The notes under the pieces are model-generated. The model saw nothing but the letters and a program-made list of their open reading frames with translations, was not told where the DNA came from and did no database searches. A stretch of DNA of 64,000 nucleotides from Alphaproteobacteria bacterium (GTDB lineage: Bacteria; Pseudomonadota; Alphaproteobacteria; UBA9655). Position numbers and translations under genes: made by a program. This document shows, in pieces, positions 17,501-25,783 of this stretch. Position 1 is the stretch's first letter. Every line of letters begins with the position of its first letter. The stretch lies in assembly GCA_017992885.1 (NCBI GenBank), contig JAGONT010000002.1, positions 33,415 to 97,414 on the forward strand, given 5' to 3'.

Positions 17501-18858
17501 TCAATTTGAGAAAGAGCAGGAACAAGATTCACTTTAGCTCTTTGTAAAGTGTCATTTGCGCGCAAAAGACCTAGCGTACCTAATACTACAGCTACGGCAA
17601 TCGTAATTTTGCCAAACCGTATTGCTGTGCTGTTTCCCAATAGAGCTTGAGAAAGGGGCCTTGCCAGACCAACTTCGCGAAAAGCTTTGTATTCAAAAAG
17701 ATTGTCACTAAAATAGATCTGGTTGTGTTCGACGTTATGAATAGATCCAACTTTTAGAGAAACTTCATTAAGCGCTTGTTTCTTAAGAGTGGGGGCTTCA
17801 ATATTACTATCCCCAACAAAATAAATTCCACGTAAAAAAAAGCTCTCATGGTATCCTGAAGATTTAAATAGGTTATCAGAGTAAGTTCGAATCCCATCTT
17901 TTAATGTATTTAATGTATAGGGGAATAAAAAAATATCATCTGAGTTAACGAGATTTCTCCCATCCGCATATATTTCTTCCTGATCCTGGTAGAGAGATCC
18001 ATTAAGGGTGAAAAAAGCTTCATCTATCCATCCCGTATCATAACTTGAATCTATAGGATGACTATTGGACCAACCAAACATGTCATGTTTATTATGAGAA
18101 GGAACTGCTTTACAAAAGCTTTGAAATCCAGGTACCAGATCGCATTTAGTGATCATGATATAAACAGGAACCTTAAAGCCTGTTATATGCTGCATTTGCC
18201 AGAGTTTCCCATAAAGGTATCCCGCGCGAAGCATAATTTCATCATGGGACAGCCTGTCTTTGCCAATAAGTTCTGAGGCTGGGATTGTTAAGATGACGCC
18301 GTCTAAAGCTCTTTTTGGGCGATAATGTGTTAAGAGATTTAAGAAAAGTTTCCAATTATCTTCATCAGAGTTTACTTGAGAGGAATTCAGGACAAGATTG
18401 CCATCCACATCTAAAACGATACCGTGGTTATAAAACCACCAATCACAAAGGGGCTTGTGTTGGCTCTTTGTTTCAAAATTAGGTCGGCCTATTGGTCTAT
18501 CTAAAGCTAAATTCTGGAGAACTGTCGTTTTTCCTGCGCTAGATGTCCCCAGCATGACAATCCAAGGTAATTGGTAACGAAATTGAGTTCCGCCAATAAA
18601 ATCATGCATAAGTTCTAATGCATAAGCGAAAGATTGACTCAAAGGATCTGTGGATGAATATCCAAAACGGGCAAAAAATAGATGAATTTTATTTAATAAA
18701 GTTGATTGAGGTTTGACAATAGGTTCTTTTTCATCTTTGGTTGTAGCACTTCTGTAAATGATGACGCCAATAACAGAAAATATTATAGCTAGTAAAAGAG
18801 ATACTACTAGATTCCATGGAAAGTAATAATTTAATTGTGTGAGGTGACTACTTATCAT
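14584..18858 (-). CDS. tssM: Type VI secretion inner-membrane protein TssM (IcmF)
   Basis: A 1424-residue protein, longer than the usual 1100-1250. A transmembrane helix lies at about 15-35, an intact Walker A GTSSAGKT at 104-111 and a second membrane segment near 425-440 (ITIAVAVVLGTLGLLRA), followed by a large periplasmic region. The C-terminal 130 residues include poly-Ser and Pro/Ala-rich stretches (SSASSSSSSVDK and later Ser runs), which are not typical of the family. TssM forms the trans-envelope complex with TssL and TssJ and spans the periplasm. Start overlaps the tssL end by 11 bases. The GTPase or ATPase site is kept, although some TssM proteins lack it. Confidence 0.93.
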   Translation of the reverse strand: MISSHLTQLNYYFPWNLVVSLLLAIIFSVIGVIIYRSATTKDEKEPIVKPQSTLLNKIHLFFARFGYSSTDPLSQSFAYALELMHDFIGGTQFRYQLPWIVMLGTSSAGKTTVLQNLALDRPIGRPNFETKSQHKPLCDWWFYNHGIVLDVDGNLVLNSSQVNSDEDNWKLFLNLLTHYRPKRALDGVILTIPASELIGKDRLSHDEIMLRAGYLYGKLWQMQHITGFKVPVYIMITKCDLVPGFQSFCKAVPSHNKHDMFGWSNSHPIDSSYDTGWIDEAFFTLNGSLYQDQEEIYADGRNLVNSDDIFLFPYTLNTLKDGIRTYSDNLFKSSGYHESFFLRGIYFVGDSNIEAPTLKKQALNEVSLKVGSIHNVEHNQIYFSDNLFEYKAFREVGLARPLSQALLGNSTAIRFGKITIAVAVVLGTLGLLRANDTLQRAKVNLVPALSQIDVTLEKIQGQNAQTDMGRIFFDDQAQVLLNTMTQISVNHLSSIFIPASWLSSIDLRIKYVMSLAYDQVIFQSLSSQLNYKATQLFAGNSTISVTETPGNGIYPLETIEFYRLQNYVISTQALELAAQKFNELGSSGNLNDVADIIKYLFNYDMPKAFFIHSNYYTSTLKFSNLRPFDFKTYQTEASTKLHALFDQFQLACFDPARMIPGLGQLSTTLNEITGTQNYTTNADVLRNVYVSLNETVTSIQNPGLQWINADVFNPGPQYDYIMGLISASNFFTHTELTNFTHEINQNFLIFRKQLALYASPLIDGENIFSTEANLAVNKPSDGTLSLQQYLTLFFNESFMAQASKQSIITSIPTGSILLWDVLRLQQAVSIATDYTNFMNSRLLNMPKALQPLLHKVGSENLTQNIVQYLAEAEVFNSDASGSLVSSPEDALLTQVQNYRTASPYLEQILSTLKVNSTVTYGTLKGLLNTEVYLPLQKLDAILGAEAPYAIKMDSFDWWEGQPMAALEAYNVFNVTELKNYLQQQRDRINYLAQEFSEPLVSLLEQINIESMPGNLPLIKKWQEILDELSGYTRKNPGNELAELETFITTPLNEVTLSTCSKYTDDSKLMVASQDFFTRIHISLIEKLQERCADLSGSVSMGTYSQIAKFFNANLAGKFPFVEDVTAPAPDAAPQDIRTFFELLDNQGTDVKAALAEAKNLGTAGQNALTFIKQIEQVRSFFGDYLTPNSTLPSPAFAFDVTFRVNKSKEERANEILNWELTSQDTTITMRSTSPTGYWSAGDPVTVTFRWAQNSPLQPQGTEGVLGYNAQGEDASFSYSGTWAFLRLLLQHQAKASDFADLNDEDPTTLRFDIPLTNVVANSPSTLSSIPSCLPSSPSSASSSSSSVDKLPTAAVFVRLKVSPIKMKAPAKPAPAGSASSSSSSSSTSSSTPSTPQKPKIEAGPPVSLPYFPYQAPRLTSETKI

Positions 18859-19645
18859 TTGTCCTCGACTCTTCTGTCTCGTTATAAGAAATTATTCTAT
18901 TAATTATTTTATTGATATCTGCTGTTGCGAAATACCAAATAATAAAAGAAAACAATAGATAGGTAAATCCGATTCCGGCAAATATTAAATACCAGTTTCG
19001 TAAGTTAGGAAGCTCTTTTGCTTCTGCTCCCTCCAGAGAGTGTGCGTAAGTATCTGGAAAAAGATGAATTTTTTGTTGAAACAAATAAGGTTCTCTTCGA
19101 TTGATAAATGTAAAAAGCCTTACTTTGTATGAATTTAATGCACCTTGGTCATCAAAATGTCGGTATTTACCTCGAAAACCTAAGCCTAAAGCGCTAAGAA
19201 AAATGATGCCTATTTCAACACGAACAGGGTCTTTGTTAAAGAGTAACAAATCTAATTTTTCGAAAAAAGTTTGGCCTGCACTGTGGGTTGAGTAAATTCT
19301 TTCTTCTAAAATATTTGTTTCCCAATAAGGCTTACCTGGCCAATCTAAATTTAAGAAAATCTCATCCGCCAGAGCAACCATAATAAATTTTGCTTCTTCG
19401 TAATAATTGAGGGAAAAGGCATTCCCACCATAACGTGATTTTACAGATTGTTGTTCAAGAAAGTATTGTAATTTCGTAAGAATAAATTCAGCTGTTGCAT
19501 TAGGTGTCGATTCGTTTTTATCCGTTGCTTTCGTCCATGGTTTAGAAAAAACTAGGTGTTTATGTGCTAAAAGTTCCCTATAAAATTCTTCAAAGCATTC
19601 AACAATAAAAGATGCTCGTTCGTTTTCTTTATTAAACCGTGCCAC
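18848..19645 (-). CDS. tssL: Type VI secretion protein TssL (DotU family)
   Basis: A 265-residue cytoplasmic domain of DotU fold (residues 1-220) with signature pieces FIMVALADEIFLNLDW, GQTFFEKLDLLLF and EIGIIFLSALGLGFRGKY, then a single C-terminal membrane helix at about 227-247 (WYLIFAGIGFTYLLFSFIIW). There is no OmpA peptidoglycan-binding extension, so anchoring to the wall must come from another protein, perhaps the SPOR protein that heads the operon. Partner of TssM in the inner membrane. tssK ends about 105 bases upstream. Confidence 0.92.
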   Translation of the reverse strand: MARFNKENERASFIVECFEEFYRELLAHKHLVFSKPWTKATDKNESTPNATAEFILTKLQYFLEQQSVKSRYGGNAFSLNYYEEAKFIMVALADEIFLNLDWPGKPYWETNILEERIYSTHSAGQTFFEKLDLLLFNKDPVRVEIGIIFLSALGLGFRGKYRHFDDQGALNSYKVRLFTFINRREPYLFQQKIHLFPDTYAHSLEGAEAKELPNLRNWYLIFAGIGFTYLLFSFIIWYFATADINKIINRIISYNETEESRTNDK

Positions 19646-19749
19646 GAATTCTAATTCCTCTTATTATTATGACCCCTAGGGTATTTTTCTGTTAAACTTG
19701 AAATCAATATCGTTTATCAAATTTTAGCTAAATTTTTCTTAAAATTCGG

Positions 19750-21102
19750 TTAATTTTCGTTTTTCATAACGATTTCTTTCGGATTATAAAGGATAATATC
19801 TACAGGTCGTGTCATGTCGTTATCAGCGACATTAAAAATACACAAAACACCTTTGGAATCTATATAGCGTGGATCTACATCAACAACGAAAAGCTGAGCT
19901 CCACTTGTACCTATTAAGTTCATAGTAGGCACTTCTGAGACAGGCGTCCGAGCCGCTCCTAAAACGCGATTATCTTTTGCAACAGTTACATACTTATCAG
20001 AGACAATAACACAATTATTAATCCAGTTTAAAAGGTCAGGCATAGTCATGGTGGAGCTTGCTTGAGCACTTAAAACAAGACTATCTCCGACCCAAGAAGA
20101 CTCAAGTTGAAGTGAAAAGACACGATTTGTTAACGAAAAGGAAATAGTTGAATAGCTTTCTTCAATTTCATCAAGGACTCTGGCAATATATTCAATGATC
20201 AGGGAAAAAGTTTTTTTAATGTTTAAATGGTCATAAGGGTCGAAGCGAGGTGGGAGTTCACCAAATCTGATTCCTGAAATTTGCCCGGCTAATGCGCATA
20301 ATTCACGATATACAAAGACAGGATGTACTTTTCCAAATCCAAGAGTTGCTTCAAAGGGTAAAAGACCTGCGATGATTTTAAGGCGTATCGCTTCAAGTCT
20401 GATAAAAAAGGGATTTTTAGAAGTCACATCTTTTACAGTTTGTACTTTTTGTTGTAAATAACCTAACTTTTGACGCAGTCGTTCAACAAGCTTGCTGCAG
20501 TCTTGTTCTATATCTGTAATCGCACTGATTTCAACTAAGGGAGGAAGAAAGTTAGTTAAAGAATAGCTTTTAGAATCATAGGTAACTTGAGCAAGAGGCA
20601 ATGAAACGAAATGAGGGGGAGGTTCTGAGCCCACTTGTAAGCATAAATTAGGTATGAGTCGCGGAATATCAATTGTTTGTTCGCCTGTATTGATATCAGA
20701 AACACGTGTGGATAGGGAAGATAAATAGCGTGGAAATTTCCCTTCTAAGTTTGTTGTACCATTTTCAAGCTCAGGAATGCATAAATAAACATAGAGAGGA
20801 GAGGCTTGTAAATCATTTTGAAAAGAGCTGAGATTTACTTCTAATGGCGTTGTTGTTTCTGGAAGACCGAAAACAATAAGACCATCCGGCATAATGGCTT
20901 CCAGCTCAATGGGGCGAAATGTACCAGAGGTGAGCAGACCTTTATCGATTTTTAAACTAATTACTCCCCAAAAAAAAGGGAACACGTGTGACATATAATA
21001 AGTTGTTGCTCGATCCACACGCATATCTGCTTGCTGAAAATGTTGCGGCATAAGAAGCATGCCTTCATGCCATTGAATAAGATTCATCGTTAATGCTGTC
21101 AT
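19750..21102 (-). CDS. tssK: Type VI secretion baseplate protein TssK
   Basis: 450 residues, normal family length. The start matches the TssK signature: IQWHEGMLLMPQHFQQADMR (9-28). A long beta-rich shell domain follows and the C-terminus has the receptor-binding strand region. TssK trimers link the baseplate to the TssL/TssM membrane complex. The gene begins 4 bases after the tssJ stop, so both are one transcript. No anomaly seen. Confidence 0.93.
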   Translation of the reverse strand: MTALTMNLIQWHEGMLLMPQHFQQADMRVDRATTYYMSHVFPFFWGVISLKIDKGLLTSGTFRPIELEAIMPDGLIVFGLPETTTPLEVNLSSFQNDLQASPLYVYLCIPELENGTTNLEGKFPRYLSSLSTRVSDINTGEQTIDIPRLIPNLCLQVGSEPPPHFVSLPLAQVTYDSKSYSLTNFLPPLVEISAITDIEQDCSKLVERLRQKLGYLQQKVQTVKDVTSKNPFFIRLEAIRLKIIAGLLPFEATLGFGKVHPVFVYRELCALAGQISGIRFGELPPRFDPYDHLNIKKTFSLIIEYIARVLDEIEESYSTISFSLTNRVFSLQLESSWVGDSLVLSAQASSTMTMPDLLNWINNCVIVSDKYVTVAKDNRVLGAARTPVSEVPTMNLIGTSGAQLFVVDVDPRYIDSKGVLCIFNVADNDMTRPVDIILYNPKEIVMKNEN

Positions 21103-21106
21103 TTGC

Positions 21107-22177
21107 TCACCTGTTTGCGTGCGGTTTTATGGGAGATTGTCTGGAAGAGGGGGCTGCTGCTTTTGGGGCCTGCGGGCGACCTATAGCTCTCACACTGTTC
21201 TTTATATTTTGAGGTGTCTGAGAAATAGTGTTGATATTTTTTTGCACATTTTGGGTCGTCTGAGAAAGAGAGCTTGCAGTATTAGCTACATTTTCAGTTG
21301 CTTGATTAATAGAGTTTGCAGCATTTTGAGTTCCTTTAGAGATAGAATTTGCAGCACCTCGTAAACTATAAGGTCTTGAGGTGGATTGACCATTCTGAGC
21401 TCGAGATCCTTGAGACTGCTGAGCTTGTTGTGCATTTAAAGGGCGCATAGATTGTGAAGAGTTTTGAGATTTTAAGGATTGTTGTGTATTAAGAGGGCTT
21501 AATGGTTGAGTTGTAATGGCCACCCCTTGAGATCCAGCATTGCAACAGGCAGAATTATTCTGTTGAGTTGTGTCAACTTGACTAGGTTGTGGTATTGGTG
21601 GTGTGCAAGGTTGTGGGGCATCTACTATCCCATACTGACAATCCCCTTGTGGAATTCCTGGTTTATTGGACATGGTAGTACCGCTTGTTATGTTTCGTGT
21701 GTCGTAGATGACTAAGTTTTTAAGATCATCTTTTAACAGGAGTATTTTTATAACCCCATTGGGTGCAACCTTAAGGCGATGATCTCCTGGTGTTAGATAG
21801 TTCGCGAAAACAAAGCCTGCATAAGCATCTGCATTTTGTTGAACTTGGAAGTCTTGAACTGTTTGACCCGGAACAAGTTCCCAATGCCAAATAGATACGA
21901 GTGAAGGGTTATCTAAAAGAAGTTGCGGGGAGGAAGAAAAGTACTTGCTAGCAGATAAGCTGCTAAATGTTTTTACAAGTTGATCGTCATAAACGAGGAC
22001 GAGATCCACGGCCACCGCAGAATTTTGGTTGGCATCAAGGTCAGTATAAATTGATACTGATTGAATAGAAAGCTCGGGTTGAATAAAATTTGCACATGAG
22101 GATAAACCCAATGTAACAAAGATAGAAAATTTCTTTAAAAAGCTTTTTTTGAAAATTGATCGCATTCTTGCACTCAT
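21107..22177 (-). CDS. tssJ: Type VI secretion outer-membrane lipoprotein TssJ with a long Q/N/S-rich tail
   Basis: 356 residues. The N-terminal 28 are a lipoprotein signal with lipobox LSSC (Cys 28). About 30-175 is the TssJ domain: beta strands such as LDANQNSAVAVDLVLVYDDQ, a WHWELVPGQTVQ block and HRLKVAPNGVIKILLL. This is where ordinary TssJ ends. The remaining 180 residues are a low-complexity Gln/Asn/Ser tail with repeats of the type NSISKGTQNAANSINQATEN and SLSQTTQNVQKNINTISQTP, probably helical heptad-like. TssJ anchors TssM to the outer membrane. The tail is an unusual addition. An SD-like AAGAG sits before ATG 22177. Confidence 0.88.
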   Translation of the reverse strand: MSARMRSIFKKSFLKKFSIFVTLGLSSCANFIQPELSIQSVSIYTDLDANQNSAVAVDLVLVYDDQLVKTFSSLSASKYFSSSPQLLLDNPSLVSIWHWELVPGQTVQDFQVQQNADAYAGFVFANYLTPGDHRLKVAPNGVIKILLLKDDLKNLVIYDTRNITSGTTMSNKPGIPQGDCQYGIVDAPQPCTPPIPQPSQVDTTQQNNSACCNAGSQGVAITTQPLSPLNTQQSLKSQNSSQSMRPLNAQQAQQSQGSRAQNGQSTSRPYSLRGAANSISKGTQNAANSINQATENVANTASSLSQTTQNVQKNINTISQTPQNIKNSVRAIGRPQAPKAAAPSSRQSPIKPHANR

Positions 22178-22186
22178 AAAATACTC

Positions 22187-23209
22187 TTATTTTTGTTTTG
22201 TTACTTTTGTTACAACTGCACCGGGGATTGGCCCTGATGCAAGCTGAGTAGCTGCTACCAACGCCAAACTATAATCCTTATACAGTCCACTGTGGACGTA
22301 GTATAGAGAACCTCCATCTGATGACTTGCCTTCAACAACCTGTGAAGGGAGGCTTAGTCCCTGCAAATGGTTTACAAGAGCAATAGCATTATCTTTTGCA
22401 GCATAAGCCCCTAACTGAACAGTGTAGTCGCCATCCCCTGTTTGAGCAGAAGACAAAGATTTGTCCTGAGAAGTCGCTGATGGTTCTACTGTTGGCGTTG
22501 GTGGTGTTGAAGATTGAGAGGGAGAAGAAGTGGGCGCACCAGAAGAAGGAGCATTATGCTGAGCAGTAGAAGGTGAAGAAGGAGCATTATGCTGAGAAGA
22601 GGAAGATGCACTGTGTCGAGAAGAAGGAGAAGAAACGTGACTTATTGTCTGTTCAACTTTACTTCCTACTTGTTGTCCTACAGCGTTTTGAGTCGCCTTC
22701 ATAAGGGGTTTGAGAAAGGAAGGAACATCGTCGGGAGGGGGGGCGCTCGCAATGACTCCTCCTGTCGCCATACCCAGGGCTTTCGCATAATTTGAGGGTT
22801 GTGTGTATTGAGGAGCAGGGTTTGCTTGAGCAGGAGGCTGCTGTTCTTCCTGAGGAATAGCAAGATTCACGGTAGGGGCTTGGTTTGTTGGTGCAGAAGA
22901 AGTTGAAGGGCCTACAAACCATAGCCCTAGCAAAACACCACTTAAAAAAGTAAGAGCCCCTGAAAGCATTAAAGTCAGAGAGACTGCAAATAAAGAAAGC
23001 TTGTTCATGTTCGTTGCCGTTCCTTTACCATTTGATTTTTTCGAAGCTGTTATGCTTTGAATAGGGAGTGTTGGGGGAGGAGGAAGGCTGCCCGCTGTTG
23101 CCATAGGATGAAGGGAAGACTGTGGTTGTGCAGTCATCTGCGCCCAAGCAGCTTGCTGTGCTTGACTTAGCTGATCTTGTATATTTTGACCCTGTGTGGC
23201 TTGTGCCAT
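22187..23209 (-). CDS. SPOR-domain membrane protein heading the T6SS operon
   Basis: 340 residues. A short cytoplasmic Gln/Ala-rich head, one membrane helix at about 73-97 (LFAVSLTLMLSGALTFLSGV), a long Pro/Ser/Gln-rich periplasmic linker (about 98-262) and a C-terminal SPOR domain (about 263-340; DYTVQLGAYAAKDNAIALV and YYVHSGLYKDYSLALVAATQL). SPOR domains bind denuded peptidoglycan glycans. The stop is 9 bases before tssJ, same strand, so it belongs to the operon. With TssL lacking an OmpA domain, this protein may supply the wall anchor; that is inference. It could also be a division protein that merely shares the promoter. Confidence 0.8.
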   Translation of the reverse strand: MAQATQGQNIQDQLSQAQQAAWAQMTAQPQSSLHPMATAGSLPPPPTLPIQSITASKKSNGKGTATNMNKLSLFAVSLTLMLSGALTFLSGVLLGLWFVGPSTSSAPTNQAPTVNLAIPQEEQQPPAQANPAPQYTQPSNYAKALGMATGGVIASAPPPDDVPSFLKPLMKATQNAVGQQVGSKVEQTISHVSSPSSRHSASSSSQHNAPSSPSTAQHNAPSSGAPTSSPSQSSTPPTPTVEPSATSQDKSLSSAQTGDGDYTVQLGAYAAKDNAIALVNHLQGLSLPSQVVEGKSSDGGSLYYVHSGLYKDYSLALVAATQLASGPIPGAVVTKVTKQK

Positions 23210-23349
23210 TTTTCATAAGCCTTATTAATTTTTTGTTAGTGTACAGAAGAATATGAAAAAATGGTAGAATTTTATATTTTTTAAGTGCACTCTATCGAAA
23301 ACTGTGTCTTCTATGCAAATAAACCGGAATTAGCTAAGGAAAAGGGACT

Positions 23350-24099
23350 ATGCAACAGTACATTGTTGGTAACTGGAAAATGAATGGAACCAAAGTGGAA
23401 GCACAAAAGCTAGCTTTGGGTTTTTTAAAACGAGTACAACAGGCGACTCGTCCCCTTCCGCATATTATCTTATGTCCTGCCTATCCTTACTTAGTTTCTG
23501 CTATGGATGTTCTTAAAAATTCGCCCATTGATGTGGGAGCTCAAGATTGTCATCCAGAACGAAATGGTCCTTTTACGGGAGATGTAAGCGTTTTACAGCT
23601 TGTTGATGTGGGTTGCAAATATGTCGTAGTGGGACACAGCGAGCGAAGGCAATATCATCATGATGAAACTCCTCTCATTGGACAAAAAATTAAAGCAGCT
23701 ATTAAGGGGGGACTACGCCCCATTCTTTGTGTTGGAGAAAGTGCTGAAGACCGCAAGACTGGGAAAACTCTGCAGGTCATTTCAACCCTCCTTGCCACTG
23801 ACTTACCTGAAAGTTTTACACCCCATGATCTTCTCATTGCTTATGAACCTTTGTGGGCAATAGGTACAGGTCAGACTCCCTCATTGGATCAAGTAGAAGA
23901 AGTAATGGGCTCAATAAAGCATGAGCTCTCTTTACGGATCACCGGAGGCAGTCTTATTCCGACTCTTTATGGTGGCTCAGTAAATGCTCACAATGCTTCT
24001 CATCTTTTAAACCTTCCTCATGTGGATGGGCTTCTTGTGGGAGGGCTTAGCTTAAAGCTTGATGAGTTTTGGGAAATTATTACGGCGTCTCAACGATAA
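23350..24099 (+). CDS. tpiA: Triosephosphate isomerase
   Basis: 249 residues, standard length. Catalytic Lys in NWKMNG (K10), the His/Ser loop VVGHSERRQYHH, the catalytic Glu in AYEPLWAIGTGQTPS and the phosphate loops YGGSVN and GLLVGGLSL are all present. It interconverts glyceraldehyde-3-phosphate and dihydroxyacetone phosphate in glycolysis. Good AAGGAAAAGGG ribosome site. Divergent from the T6SS operon; bolA-like gene follows after 16 bases. Confidence 0.97.
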   Translation: MQQYIVGNWKMNGTKVEAQKLALGFLKRVQQATRPLPHIILCPAYPYLVSAMDVLKNSPIDVGAQDCHPERNGPFTGDVSVLQLVDVGCKYVVVGHSERRQYHHDETPLIGQKIKAAIKGGLRPILCVGESAEDRKTGKTLQVISTLLATDLPESFTPHDLLIAYEPLWAIGTGQTPSLDQVEEVMGSIKHELSLRITGGSLIPTLYGGSVNAHNASHLLNLPHVDGLLVGGLSLKLDEFWEIITASQR

Positions 24100-24115
24100 A
24101 GATATTGGCTAGAGA

Positions 24116-24400
24116 ATGACGCTCAAAACGCACATTGAAGAGAAACTGCGAAAGACGTTTGCCCCTATCTATTTGAGGGTTGAGGATGACTCTCATCGAC
24201 ATGTTGGCCATAAAAACTATAAGCCTGGTGTAGAAAGTCACTTTAGCGTGACGCTTGTTTCTGATGTTTTTTCAGGCCTTTCTCGTGTTCATCGACATCA
24301 AAAGGTATATGCATGTCTAGGAGATGAGATTAAGGATGGCGTTCACGCTCTTTCTCTGAAGACGTTTTCTCCGGAGGAAAAGGAGGGGTTAAACGAATGA
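24116..24400 (+). CDS. BolA-family protein
   Basis: 94 residues. The BolA core is clear: LRKTFAPIYLRVEDDSHRHV, HFSVTLVSDVFSGLSRVHRHQKVYACLGDEI and HALSLKTFSPEE. BolA proteins pair with monothiol glutaredoxins in iron-sulfur handling and stress response. Cotranscribed with tpiA. Its last 71 bases overlap the end of the opposite-strand corC-like gene in a convergent arrangement; both C-termini match their families, so the overlap is real. Confidence 0.88.
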   Translation: MTLKTHIEEKLRKTFAPIYLRVEDDSHRHVGHKNYKPGVESHFSVTLVSDVFSGLSRVHRHQKVYACLGDEIKDGVHALSLKTFSPEEKEGLNE

Positions 24401-25634
24401 GTGTGATTTGATGGCGCAGTCGTCTAAGAATATCCATTCGAAAGCCGTTAATCATGAACGATTGACCAACTTCAGGAATTTCTCGTGTTTCATGCAAAAT
24501 AAGACCAGCTAAGGTGGCTGCAGACTCATCAGGTAATTCCCAACCAAATTGTCGATTGAGATCTCGCAGCGTTACAATTCCATCTATAACATATGTCCCA
24601 TTGGGCGCGATTCTAACGCCTGGGATTTCCACGTCATGCTCATCCACAATTTCACCAACAATTTCTTCTAGAATATCTTCGAGCGTGACCATTCCTTGAA
24701 GGTCTCCATACTCATCGATGACAAGAGCAAAATGCTCACGTCGTTCTCGAAAAGCAGCAAGTTGTGAAAAAAGAGTTGTTGTTTCAGGAATAAACCAAGG
24801 AGGATTTGCAATTTTTTTGATATTAAGTTTTTCTAAGTTTCCTTTGTGGGTTTGCACGGCTCTTAGCAAAGCTTTCGTATGAAGAATCCCTACAATGTTT
24901 TCAGGATTTTTCGTCCATATAGGAATGCGTGTATAGGGAGCTTTTAAAATCTGATCCACAATCTCTTGATTAGGTAAATCAGTGTTAATCATAAACATGG
25001 TTTTTCGATGACGCATAATCTCGGTTACTTCAATAGCTGTTAAATCCAAGATGCTGCGCAGCATGGATCGCTCTTCACTTGAAGAACCAACATGAAGCTC
25101 GATAGCTCCTCGCAGTTCTTCAGCTGAGGTCACGTCTGATGAATCCTGCTTAATTTTAATTCCGAAAATGAATAAAGAACCATGAGCGAGAAAATTTATA
25201 GCTTTTGTTAAAGGTGTCATAAAGCTGAGAAGAGGTTTAAAAAAAGGAGCAAATCGAATAGCAACACGATCTGGACATGTATAAACATACATTTTGGGCA
25301 AAACTTCACCATAAACAGTGATGATGGCTCCCATACCAATCGCAGCATAAAGAGCTCCCATCGCGCCAAAAAAGTATGTTAAAATTCCGGTGGCAAGGGC
25401 GGTGACAAGCGTATTAAACCAGGTGTTTAGCAAAATAATGGAGCTAATAAACCCACCTATATGAGCCTGTAAGTTGATGATAAGGGAAGCTTTTGCATTA
25501 CCATTTTTGGCTAAATGATAAAGCCGTACACGGGATGCCGCTAAAACAGCTGCTTCTGAAGCTGAACATAAAGCAGATAAAAGGATAAAAATAAAAACGG
25601 CTAAAAGAGATAAAAGGGAATAAAATAGGGTCAT
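24330..25634 (-). CDS. CorC/HlyC-type CNNM membrane protein with CBS pair
   Basis: 434 residues. Residues 1-185 form the DUF21/CNNM membrane domain (about four helices; LCSASEAAVLAASRVRLYHL is typical). A CBS pair spans about 200-325 (MRHRKTMFMINTDLP, TRIPIWTKNPENIVGILHTK, LVIDEYGDLQGMVTLEDILE), and a C-terminal CorC_HlyC domain runs to 420 (VDEHDVEIP, GIVTLRDLNRQFGW). Such proteins export or regulate Mg2+ or other divalent cations; old hemolysin labels are historical. Stand-alone gene, convergent with the bolA-like gene. Confidence 0.92.
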   Translation of the reverse strand: MTLFYSLLSLLAVFIFILLSALCSASEAAVLAASRVRLYHLAKNGNAKASLIINLQAHIGGFISSIILLNTWFNTLVTALATGILTYFFGAMGALYAAIGMGAIITVYGEVLPKMYVYTCPDRVAIRFAPFFKPLLSFMTPLTKAINFLAHGSLFIFGIKIKQDSSDVTSAEELRGAIELHVGSSSEERSMLRSILDLTAIEVTEIMRHRKTMFMINTDLPNQEIVDQILKAPYTRIPIWTKNPENIVGILHTKALLRAVQTHKGNLEKLNIKKIANPPWFIPETTTLFSQLAAFRERREHFALVIDEYGDLQGMVTLEDILEEIVGEIVDEHDVEIPGVRIAPNGTYVIDGIVTLRDLNRQFGWELPDESAATLAGLILHETREIPEVGQSFMINGFRMDILRRLRHQITLIRLTPPFPPEKTSSEKERERHP

Positions 25635-25783
25635 AGAACGCTCTCATTTTTTATTTTATCTTATCTTTCAGATAGATTTTTGTCACGATGAAATGGCTTG
25701 CCCGTGTCTGTTAGAAAATCTATATGCACGAAAGAATGATAAGGCATACATTTAGCAATATAAAGATCGAACATTTTTATCAG

